Source: Ptychodera flava (Eukaryota > Hemichordata > Enteropneusta > Ptychoderidae). From it: a stretch of 64,000 nucleotides of DNA. The DNA lies in contig NC_091932.1 in the NCBI RefSeq assembly GCF_041260155.1, positions 27,582,838 to 27,646,837 on the forward strand, in the 5' to 3' direction. Under the pieces are notes generated by a model. It worked only from the letters and a program-made list of their open reading frames with translations. It was not told the origin of the DNA and searched no databases. Shown here one piece after another: positions 38,103 through 46,626 of this stretch. Both the position numbers and the translations under genes were made by a program. Position 1 is the stretch's first letter; each line of letters opens with the position of its first letter.

Positions 38103-38195
38103 TTCTTTCGTTCTCGTTGAACGTTCTTTCTGGTCCGAGCCACGCAGATCACTGACTGTCGTTTCAAAATTATCTTTCGGATTGGAAGTCACCAT
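38103..38195 (-). CDS. Candidate alternative first exon of PTER
   Basis: An ATG at 38195 opens 31 codons ending TRTKE at a strong donor (GAA|GTAAGTAA), phase 0. That fits the open phase-0 extension of PTER exon 1. A TATAAAG sits about 40 nt upstream of the ATG (38237-38231). No homology is recognised in the 31 residues. It could instead be a non-coding 5' exon or chance. Confidence 0.3.
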
Positions 38196-38230
38196 CTGAC
38201 AGCTTAGATGTTGATAAATCTGTTGTTGTT

Positions 38231-38237
38231 CTTTATA
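38231..38237 (-). promoter_or_regulatory. TATA-like box upstream of candidate exon
   Basis: TATAAAG on the - strand lies 36 nt or more upstream of the ATG at 38195. It would place a start site a few bases before the candidate first exon. Support is positional only. Confidence 0.2.
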
Positions 38238-38267
38238 CTGACACGCTTACGCTTGGATTCACCGTCT

Positions 38268-38640
38268 TCAAGGTAGTAGGCCTATGTGCCTCGAAAGTGG
38301 AGGACTTAAACTTTTGTTCAAGCTTTCTTCAATGAAACTTTCCGCACTTCTCTCACCAAATCAAGAATAAAAAGCAGGGGTCACCGTGAAAATTCTGGTA
38401 CTAGAGAAACAAATCACCTAACATTTATCGATATTTGAAATTAAAAATGGCCGCCATCCATGTGTTACCTCTATTGGAAAAACTAAAATTTTCAGAAGCT
38501 CGAAAATCTGAGACTGTGAAAAGTTTTCTTACTCCAATTCAAGAGATTTAAAATGAGGCCCTACAAGAGGTAGAGAAGACACAATTGTAACGGCTACAAA
38601 CTTCGTAATTTTAGATTGTATCGACAGACTGTCTGATCAT
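38268..38640. mobile_element. TTAA MITE, copy 6
   Basis: It begins tcaAGGTAGTAGGCCTATGTG and continues cctcgaaagtggaggactta, tatttgaaattaaaaatggc. The right end is degraded. It lies just upstream of the candidate alternative PTER exon. Confidence 0.55.
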
Positions 38641-39121
38641 CCCTGATGGTATATGCAACGCTTTCTAGCCCCGTCTTTCAAGTGTCTTTACTTAGCCATT
38701 TTCTTTTATTATTTCGATGTCGATGTTCTTATCATTCCTATAAACCTATTTCTCGTTTTCAGCTACTGGCTGTAGCGAACAATTTGATAGTAAGCAACAG
38801 CCTTTTCTGGAGATAATTGGAGATAACAAGTCATTGCAATGGAGGGGAACAGATATCAATATCAACATCCTAACAGTTTCGCTTTCTACTACTATAAGTC
38901 TCGTTTTAATACTTGACATGGTTCATCATTTGAAGTACTTTGCCTGAAGTTCACATGCTTTATCGATGTTTTCTGGCAAATTGATTGCTTTCATCTTTTC
39001 CTGTTGATCAAGTTATTTCTAATCCGATTACTGATAAGTTCATAAGCGTAAGAAAACTGAGCCTGGAACAAAGCAAAATACGCTACCCTATTTTTGTCAT
39101 ACAAGCTCTGGTAATTGCTTG

Positions 39122-39826
39122 TGTTACAAAGGAAATTTGTTTCTCAGAAAACTTTTAGTGTGGTACGAAGTTCAAACTTTCAGTATGGTACAGAGTTCAG
39201 TGTGTAACAGTTTAAGTGAACCTACTCTGTGAATTTTACGTAACTTGACTTCATGAAATCTAACAGTTATGTGTTAATTGGGTACTGTGACAAACAACAC
39301 AAAGTTGATGGTAATTTAGCATATAAGTGTCATCTAATTCACGCATACTCTTAATTGTTGAAGCGACAAAAGTTAGTTGAGCAGATGTTTGCTCAGGATG
39401 ATGTCAGCATAAACGGATGTTTGTATGAACAAGTTGAAAGTTTAAGGGTAGACGTTTCTAATAATATATGTTGTTTTCGCCAGTGTCTAATTAATTTACG
39501 AGAGTTCTCCGGAAGAGTAGCTTATGAAACAGTTTCACTGATTAAGATTTGTAATTCATTACCCGCTGATTGTTTTTATGGTTGTTTGTTCAATTAAGTT
39601 TTACCTTGAATTATTGTAATGGGTTGAATCGCATTTCCATGTATAATTAAGTTAAGGAGTTATATAGTTAGGTGTTAAGTTGATAGAGTAGCCTTTTAAC
39701 ATCAGTGGCTCTTCTGTAAGCATCTTTATCGAAGAAATAAAGATTGCCATTTGTCATCCACAAGCCACTACTCTGGTCGATCTCTGGTATCCTACTCGTA
39801 AGACGATCGAAGTCAGCGCTATAACA
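39122..39826 (+). repeat. 5' LTR of gag-only element
   Basis: 705 bp, TGTTAC to ATAACA. AATAAA near 39736 is a plausible poly(A) signal. An 80-codon frame inside it is fortuitous. Confidence 0.92.
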
Positions 39827-39873
39827 AGTGGTGGAGAACAAACGGGTAGACCAAGCAAGTTTGTGGTTGATTT

Positions 39874-40143
39874 ATGACAACGAGAAGTGGAAGATCTTAC
39901 AGAAAAATGGCAGAAGGACAAGCAGATCTCGCAGGCGAAGACTGGCAGAGAGCAGTCGACGCCCAACTTGTTAAGATACAGCAAGCCTGCGGAGATACGT
40001 CGGATGGTTTGGCTCCTGGTATATTCAAAGGCCGGGAAGACGAGAATGTGAGGCGATGGTGGCAACGGTACAACGCCTTCGCCGACTTCCGAGGTTGGCC
40101 AGCTGAAAGAAAACAAAAGGGCTGGTCTGTATTTGGCTGGTGA
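39874..40143 (+). pseudogene. gag N-terminal part of LTR element, frameshifted
   Basis: The open frame starts ATGACAACGAGAAG; a second ATG at 39907 has better context. It includes GIFKGREDENVRRWWQRYNA and FADFRGWP, the start of a retrotransposon gag domain. It runs out at 40143 because the frame changes near 40110-40130, where the gag match moves to the +1 frame. Confidence 0.75.
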
Positions 40144-40627
40144 AGCAGATCGATGGTACCAGGGCCTGACTGATGCTGTAAAGAACGACTACACAGCATT
40201 AGAGATTGCCTTTATGGATCGCTTCGGTAAGTGTGGTCCCTTATGGTTGTACGATCAGAAACTATATCAACTCAAGCAACTGCCCAATCAGACTGTTGAA
40301 CAGTATGCTACATTATTGAAGGAAAAGGCTGAGAAAGCTCAAAAGACGGACAGAGAACTTTTGTCTTTCTTTATCAACGGGTTACGGCCCGAGATAAAGG
40401 CCTTCGTAGCAGGGAAGACACCGGGGGACTTTGCTGCTGCGTACGTACACGCAAAGACCGCAGAAGTGGTGACGAACCTTCCCAAAGAGCCAGAGGAGAT
40501 CAGTGGGGGGATGAAAGAAATAATCGGACATTTGCATAGGTTAGAAAAAGAATTGAAAGATATGAAGAATAAGGCCGAAGATCGTGAGCGGACATTTTCC
40601 CGACGCGAGTTTTTATTTCCTCCATAG
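40133..40627 (+). pseudogene. gag C-terminal part of LTR element
   Basis: Contains AGEADRWYQGLTDAVKNDY, LKQLPNQTVEQYATLLKEKA and ELLSFFINGLRPEIKAFV. This is typical of Ty3-like gag (retrotrans_gag). A charged coiled-coil-like tail (LHRLEKELKDMKNKAEDRE) follows. There is no CCHC zinc knuckle. TAG at 40625-40627 abuts the next ATG. Confidence 0.85.
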
Positions 40628-40861
40628 ATGAAGCTGCCGACTTTTATGACTGAGACGATATTTTTTCTTTTTCCTTTTCTACTACTAATCATAATCACCA
40701 TAGTATCTTTATTAATTCAAATTTATATAATTCTTAAGATGAAAAATCTGCGATGCACAATTGTAGTTTCTAAGGCTGTTAATGCTGTTAAGGGTCAAAT
40801 GAGTCCAAATCAAGCTATTTTGGCAGCTCACCACAACAGACACGCCTCAGAATTCTACTGA
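40628..40861 (+). CDS. Small membrane-protein-like ORF in LTR element
   Basis: The ATG follows the gag stop codon without any gap. The product is 77 aa with one strongly hydrophobic span (residues about 10-36, IFFLFPFLLLIIITIVSLLI) and a basic tail. No known family is recognised. It occupies the place where pol would lie in an autonomous element. Confidence 0.5.
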   Translation: MKLPTFMTETIFFLFPFLLLIIITIVSLLIQIYIILKMKNLRCTIVVSKAVNAVKGQMSPNQAILAAHHNRHASEFY

Positions 40862-40912
40862 AGTTATAGTCAAAGTATTTCTCCAAGTTTCATTTCAGAC
40901 TCTTTTCTCACT

Positions 40913-41032
40913 ATGGTAGTTGTTGTTCTACTTTTATTTCTTTTGTACGAATTATTGAAATTATGTAAGCGCTTTGAATTTCCCTTTTTGTGTGCTGCTG
41001 TGCCTGCAACAAAAGGAAAGCAAAATGATTGA
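40913..41032 (+). CDS. Second small hydrophobic ORF in LTR element
   Basis: 39 aa, MVVVVLLLFLLYELLKLCKR, then a short tail ending KQND. It is a single N-terminal membrane anchor. Its TGA overlaps the start of the next ORF (ATGATTGA). Confidence 0.4.
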   Translation: MVVVVLLLFLLYELLKLCKRFEFPFLCAAVPATKGKQND

Positions 41033-41273
41033 AGAGGAACACGAATATCGTAATATTCCAAAACAGTATCAAAAGATGCAATTACAATATAGGAAAGATT
41101 CTCTAAGTCCTGATATTAAGGAAATCTCAGAATCGAAAGAATTGACATCTGTTTTGGTACTCGAAGGCATGCCCAACGATAATGTACCTTTATCGCAAGA
41201 TATGCATGCTCAGGCGACTAAAAGGAAACATGTTCACTTTGTCGGTGAACTTGGAAGAGATTCCACTCACTGA
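41025..41273 (+). CDS. Acidic ORF in LTR element, probably frameshifted at its end
   Basis: 82 aa starting MIEEEHEYRNIPKQYQ, charged and soluble-looking. A similar acidic frame (EESKESPNPEFVEEA) continues in another frame to a stop near 41349, suggesting a late frameshift. No homology recognised. Confidence 0.4.
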   Translation: MIEEEHEYRNIPKQYQKMQLQYRKDSLSPDIKEISESKELTSVLVLEGMPNDNVPLSQDMHAQATKRKHVHFVGELGRDSTH

Positions 41274-41630
41274 AATTGAGGAGTCGAAAGAATCTCCAAA
41301 TCCAGAATTTGTAGAGGAGGCCGTCGATCAATTCGGTACCCCTCCTTAAAATTCCCGTTTTCTTGGAAAGTTTGGAGTCAATAAAAAGTGTTAGAAGAAT
41401 TGCGAAGTAACATAAATAAGTATTAGTTTATTTAGGCGCCCTATAAGTAATTTGATTGTTTTATTTAGTATACAGATTTTTTTGTGTTATTCTTGACAAG
41501 ATTGTCGGTGATGGAATAATGTAAGTGCAATTATTTTTAGTTATATGTAAGTGAGATTTATAGAGTTTAATTAGATTTACTGTTATTATTGATATGTAAG
41601 TTTTATTGTGATGGGATAGAAGATATTGAA

Positions 41631-41639
41631 ATATTATTA

Positions 41640-41676
<37 letters not shown>
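41631..41676. repeat. (TTA)n microsatellite in LTR element
   Basis: About 14 ATT/TTA units lie shortly before the polypurine tract. Confidence 0.95.
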
Positions 41677-41771
41677 GTTGTTGTTGTTACTGTTAAATCT
41701 TGATAGAATAATTAAATTTAGTGGATAATTCTTTTTGCAATACGAGGACGAATTGCCTTAGAGGAAGGGAG

Positions 41772-42476
41772 TGTTACGAAGGAAATTTGTTTCTCAGAAA
41801 ACTTTTAGTGTGGTACGAAGTTCAAACTTTCAGTATGGTACAGAGTTCAGTGTGTAACAGTTTAAGTGAACCTACTCTGTGAATTTTACGTAACTTGACT
41901 TCATGAAATCTAACAGTTATGTGTTAATTGGGTACTGTGACAAACAACACAAAGTTGATGGTAATCTAGCATATAAGTGTCATCTAGTTCACGCATACTC
42001 TTAATTGTTGAAGCGATAAAAGTTAGTTGAGCAGATGTTCGATTAGGCTGATGTCAGCATAAACGGATGTTTGTATGAACAAGTTGAAAGTTTAAGGGTA
42101 GACGTTTCTAATAATATATGTTGTTTTCGCCAGTGTCTAATTAATTTACGAGAGTTCTCCGGAAGAGTAGCTTATGAAACAGTTTCACTGATTAAGATTT
42201 GTAATTCATTACCCGCTCATTGTTTTTATGGTTGTTTGTTCAATTAAGTTTTACCTTGAATTATTGTAATGGGTTGAATCGCATTTCCATGTATAATTAA
42301 GTTAAGGAGTTATATAGTTAGGTGTTAAGTTGATAGAGTAGCCTTTTAACATCAGTGGCTCTTCTGTAAGCATCTTTATCGAAGAAATAAAGATTGCCAT
42401 TTGTCATCCACAAGCCACTACTCTGGTCGATCTCTGGTATCCTACTCGTAAGACGATCGAAATCGGCGCTATAACA
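41772..42476 (+). repeat. 3' LTR of gag-only element
   Basis: 705 bp, about 98% like the 5' LTR by visual comparison. Preceded by the polypurine tract. Confidence 0.92.
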
Positions 42477-43119
42477 CTTGTGTGTCGATGAAATGTATGT
42501 TTAGTGTAACTTCAGTTGAACACCAATTTCCGACATGCAGAGCAAGCTGCTGTAAAATGATTTTGTACATTTGTTGTGAATAATCTAAAGTTTTATATAA
42601 GAAACTAAAGATTAGGATGGACCTGCTTGAATGCTGCTCGACAAACACCCTATGCTCTATTGGTCAATGAATATTCATGTTTAATAAAATACATATTTAA
42701 ACATACATTTTATTATAAAAACAACGACAACGAGAAAGATTTTAACTTGTGTACTCTGTCTCAAACAGTTACCCGCGGTAACAATTCAATGGTAAGGTTT
42801 TTCATCACAAAACACACACGCATTTTCAGCCAATGACATAACGTGTATGATATGGCTAGAACTGTAAACTGACCTGACACTCTCGACTGCTCAATAAAAA
42901 TGTGTTTGTTGAGCACGAACATCCACCGTTATGCTTTAAGTTAACGCTTGGTATATATCTTGTAATTATTTATGAAGTAGTCATACATTTCCGTGTTATT
43001 CAGTACTATTTCTCCTAAATCCTAGCTTTGGAAAAAACTACCACAGGGGCTTCAAGTGCAACGACTGCCAACGAGCATACTTGTCTCAGAGCAGACGGGA
43101 ACACCAACAACCAGAGAGA

Positions 43120-43479
43120 TACAACCGCGGCAAAGCCAGTGCATAGATAACTGATTGTAATACAAACAGAAACTACAATAGCAACAAGTACTGGAAGAAC
43201 TTAAAGTATAGAAGCGGCACCTTTATTTTACTGACAAAGAGCTAATAAACCACGGGGTGCTTGGTTTAGATATGAGAAGTCTCCTTGCCAAACATAAATA
43301 TAAGAAATCAACTTGGCATGGACTTCCTGCAGACAGTACCGTTTAACGCCACCCTGCTGAGATTTCTTACTGACAGCGACAAAGTATAGATAAACAAGAC
43401 GCCGTTAGACTACATATTAATTACTATTAGTGTTTGTATTACAAACACTTACCTATGCACTGGCTTTGCCGCGGTTGTA
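43120..43479. mobile_element. 360-bp TIR element (ACAACCGCGGCAAAG)
   Basis: Left TACAACCGCGGCAAAGCCAG, tgcatag.taa, ttgtaatacaaac and right gtttgtattacaa, ctatgcaCTGGCTTTGCCGC plus GGTTGTA form inverted termini of about 45 bp. No coding capacity. Confidence 0.75.
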
Positions 43480-43589
43480 ATAACTAGGTTGCTCCGTATC
43501 ATTTTGGCCCTCGCAGTTGGCTTAGCCCATCTAAGTGGGCCTCTGTCATAGGGTGGCGTTTGTTAGTCTGTATGGTGTCTGTAATATGT

Positions 43590-43591
<2 letters not shown>

Positions 43592-43629
<38 letters not shown>
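43592..43629. repeat. (GT)n microsatellite
   Basis: About 19 dinucleotide units. Confidence 0.97.
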
Positions 43630-43632
<3 letters not shown>

Positions 43633-44350
43633 ACAGCAACAATTCAAGCACAATGCAATGCCTAAACACAAAAATTACACTCAAGCCATGATCGGCAAGC
43701 CAGAGCAGGACACGGGAGATGCTGTTGCTTCGATAAGGGAGATATCACCGCGTTGACATACACGGATATATGAGAGAATCCGGTCCCACAACGAACTTGG
43801 CCCAGGACCCACTGTTGATCACCATTTCTTACTTCTTCAAGTAATACGTACGTGGCAAGAATTAGTCAAATGATATATGACACAATAGACAGACCAAGCA
43901 GGTTTTTCGCGGCATTTGGCAGGAAAATTGCACGGCTACTGATAGGGACGTATTGAGAGATACTGTGCACGGTCATGGCAGAGATCCAACGGCTAGCTAG
44001 TGTAGGCCTACCGGTGCTACGCATAACTTCGTTGTTGTATCTCCTGATTGCCGGGTAGGTCTGAATCCTCTTTCCAATGAGAAAACCCTCACATAACAAG
44101 AAGACCTATGAAAGGTCCTTCGCTTGACTGGATACCTGTGCTCGGAATTCTTGTTTGCACCCCCAATTAATGGGGTAAACTTCGTAGTGGAGTTGGATTC
44201 TCCACAGCCGAGTGTAGCGCGCCATACCCGGTTCTCTTGACTCCGACGTTCATGCAGGCCGCGGAACAGATGATTCTTGCTGCAGCGGGCACAATGCTCT
44301 GCAGCTGTAAGATTTTTGTAGCTTGCATATTTGTCAATTGTATCCTGTTG

Positions 44351-44355
44351 GGCCT
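44351..44355. repeat. Left target-site duplication of Pao/BEL element
   Basis: GGCCT, repeated at 50315-50319 immediately after the 3' LTR. Confidence 0.9.
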
Positions 44356-44634
44356 TATCGGAGATGAAAGTTTATTTTCGTGGACTTGTGCGGATTCAGA
44401 CTTTGAACTATGATAGCCAATCAGCTTTCAGTATTCATTAGCCAATCACATCGAGTTTGTGATGTTGCGGTATCCCGCCAAAAATGGATACTTTTCTCAC
44501 GTTCTAGATGTTACTGTTCAGTACTAGTTTTAGTGTTGTGGAGTTCTAGTCAATAAAGCGGTTGAACGCTGATTCGGGTGTCGATCCAGTTATTATACTG
44601 ACCCAGAACCTTGCTCAAATCCCCATCCCATACA
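44356..44634 (+). repeat. 5' LTR of Pao/BEL element
   Basis: 279 bp, with AATAAAG near 44552 as likely poly(A) signal and two ccaat boxes (tagccaatcag, tagccaatcac). Confidence 0.95.
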
Positions 44635-44655
44635 TTTTTTGGTGCCGAGACCAGG

Positions 44656-46626
44656 ATGGCAGACGCTCCAGAGCAACCCGTATCGACACCACTCACGAGA
44701 CTGAAGGGAACGCGAAGAGGCCATCGGGCTTCGCTGACCAAACTCTTCAACAAAGCCGAAAATCTCATCGCCTCATTCGACTCAGAAGCCAACAAGACGA
44801 CTGCCCTCGACAATCTCATCACTCTGAGTGAGTTGATAAACTCTAAGTACGATATTCTTGCATCAGTAGATTTGAAAATAATCGAAAGTGTTGACGAGGG
44901 TGCACTCGAAGGAGTCATCGAGGAGGCCGACGACTATCTCCATAACGTGTTCGACAGGAAACGTAAGATATGCAGATTTATCGACAGAAATTCGGAAAGC
45001 TCATCACCAGTCAGATTTAACAACGGAGGAGCTTTACCCACGTCGACTCAGTCTACTTCTGTGAAAACCACTAGTCAACTACCCACCTTCTCCGGGGACA
45101 TACTGAAATGGGTGAGTTTCTTTGACGCCTTCAAGTCTGCTGTCAATGACGACAAAAATCTGGGAGACGTACAGAAATTCCAGTACTTACGCGCTCAGCT
45201 TCAAGGTGAGGCAGCTCGGACCATCGAAGGTCTATCTCTCACAAGTTCAAACTACGGACATGCACTTCAACTTTTGGATGAACGGTATGGCCAGAAACAC
45301 AAAATCATAAGCGCCTACATGAAAGCGTTGTGGGACATGCCTACTCCCACAGGAGAACTCAGTAGTCTCAGAAATTTCTACGACACCCTTGAGAGCTACA
45401 TTCGCGGCCTTCAATCTCTTGGGAAAAGTGAAGAATCGTACGGAGATTTACTTGTACCCATAGTGTTGGAAAAACTTCCAGTAAATACTCGCAAACAAAT
45501 CGCACGGGAACACGGTAACAACGAATGGAATCTAGCCGATCTACGGAAAGCGATTTACAAGGAAATCGACGCACTACAGGCTGGATACTCAACCGATGAA
45601 CTTGACTGCGGTTCCTCCGACAAACCATCCATGACTGCCGCATTTCACGCCAAAGCTTCACCCGCTAAACCCAAGAAATCCAGATCGTGTGCCTATTGCA
45701 AGGACTCTCATTTTCCCAACGACTGCATTGTCGTCTCAGATCGCGCCAAGCGACTTGATATTGTGAAACGCGATAAACTTTGTTTCAATTGCTTGGGAAA
45801 GCACCGAGTCAGTGAGTGCAAATCAAGATTCAGTTGTCGTGTATGCCGCAGAAAACATCACACGTCTCTCCATCAAGATCGCACGGACAATAACACCGAT
45901 AAAACTGCAAAGGCAATCGAAAATACCCCAGCTACTGAGACACACGTTCAATTTGCCAAGACGGAGGAGAGCTACAATGCCAGTAACTCGCGAAACGGAC
46001 CAATCCTTCTCAAAACAGCCGTCGTTCCAGTCTCTACGAAACGCCAAACAGTTGACGCCACGGTGTTATTCGACGAAGGTGCTACGCGTTCATTCGTCAC
46101 GAGAACTTTCGCTACAAAGCTCGGTTTGAAGATTAAAGGCACTGAAGTAATTCGGCTGACATCATTCGGTGACAATCAACCTCGCGAAAGATCAATCGAT
46201 GTAACCACGCTTACACTGAATACGCTCTCTGGACAGAAAATAGACATTTCTGTGCTCATAGTTCCTCAGATCACCACAAGAATGACCAACTTTGTCACAC
46301 GATCGCTCATCAATGTACCCTACCTACGAGAATTGACCCTAGCTCACCCTGTTTCGGATGCCACTTCGTTCGAGATATCTGTGTTGATCGGTGCAGACTA
46401 CTATTGGGATTTTGTAGAAGATCGCGTGATTCGTGGCTCAGGACCTACCGCCGTGTCCTCAAAGTTCGGATATCTCCTTTCCGGTCCCATCACTCAGGAA
46501 AGGCGACCAAAACCCAGCCACGATTCTACACATTCTCACAGACACCTGCGAAGAAGAGTCTCAACTCAAAGTTTATTGGGATCTCGAGACAATCGGTATC
46601 AAAGACGAACTACTCGCAAACAATAA
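44656..46626 (+). CDS. Pao/BEL gag-protease ORF
   Basis: Starts MADAPEQPVST at the first ATG after the primer site; 656 codons. The N-terminal half is the DUF1759-type gag domain (LPTFSGDILKWVSFFDAFKS). Three cysteine-rich clusters follow near residues 345 (CAYCKDSHFPNDC), 376 (CFNCLGKHRVSEC) and 394 (CRVCRRKHH). The DUF1758-type aspartic protease follows, with LFDEGATRSF near residue 473, so the usual D-[ST]-G is D-E-G. It leaves the conserved reading after FGYLLSGPI, and the last 40 or so codons do not resemble the family. The conserved frame continues in ORF2. Confidence 0.9.
   Translation: MADAPEQPVSTPLTRLKGTRRGHRASLTKLFNKAENLIASFDSEANKTTALDNLITLSELINSKYDILASVDLKIIESVDEGALEGVIEEADDYLHNVFDRKRKICRFIDRNSESSSPVRFNNGGALPTSTQSTSVKTTSQLPTFSGDILKWVSFFDAFKSAVNDDKNLGDVQKFQYLRAQLQGEAARTIEGLSLTSSNYGHALQLLDERYGQKHKIISAYMKALWDMPTPTGELSSLRNFYDTLESYIRGLQSLGKSEESYGDLLVPIVLEKLPVNTRKQIAREHGNNEWNLADLRKAIYKEIDALQAGYSTDELDCGSSDKPSMTAAFHAKASPAKPKKSRSCAYCKDSHFPNDCIVVSDRAKRLDIVKRDKLCFNCLGKHRVSECKSRFSCRVCRRKHHTSLHQDRTDNNTDKTAKAIENTPATETHVQFAKTEESYNASNSRNGPILLKTAVVPVSTKRQTVDATVLFDEGATRSFVTRTFATKLGLKIKGTEVIRLTSFGDNQPRERSIDVTTLTLNTLSGQKIDISVLIVPQITTRMTNFVTRSLINVPYLRELTLAHPVSDATSFEISVLIGADYYWDFVEDRVIRGSGPTAVSSKFGYLLSGPITQERRPKPSHDSTHSHRHLRRRVSTQSLLGSRDNRYQRRTTRKQ

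Larger units (their letters stand above)
39122..42476 (+). mobile_element. LTR retrotransposon lacking pol (gag-only, Ty3-like), 3.36 kb
   Basis: Two 705-bp LTRs (39122-39826, 41772-42476) run TGTTAC...ATAACA and differ at about eleven positions by eye. A 4-bp CTTG duplication flanks it (39118-39121, 42477-42480). A primer-site-like TGGTGGAGAACAAAC begins two bases after the 5' LTR, and the purine tract gaggaagggag abuts the 3' LTR. The 1.9-kb interior has a frameshifted gag frame and small hydrophobic and acidic ORFs. No protease, reverse transcriptase or integrase is present, so it must be mobilised in trans. Confidence 0.9.
42481..44350. other. Intergenic DNA between the two LTR elements
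   Basis: Contains the 360-bp TIR element and a (GT)n tract at 43592-43629. Otherwise no exon or RNA gene can be supported. Confidence 0.45.

Noticed and set aside
39355..39597. 80-codon frame in the 5' LTR
   Set aside because: Located inside an LTR. The 3' LTR copy has substitutions here and no homology is seen.
44550..44918. 122-codon frame on the - strand
   Set aside because: Antisense to the Pao/BEL LTR and gag start, a shadow of the gag reading frame.
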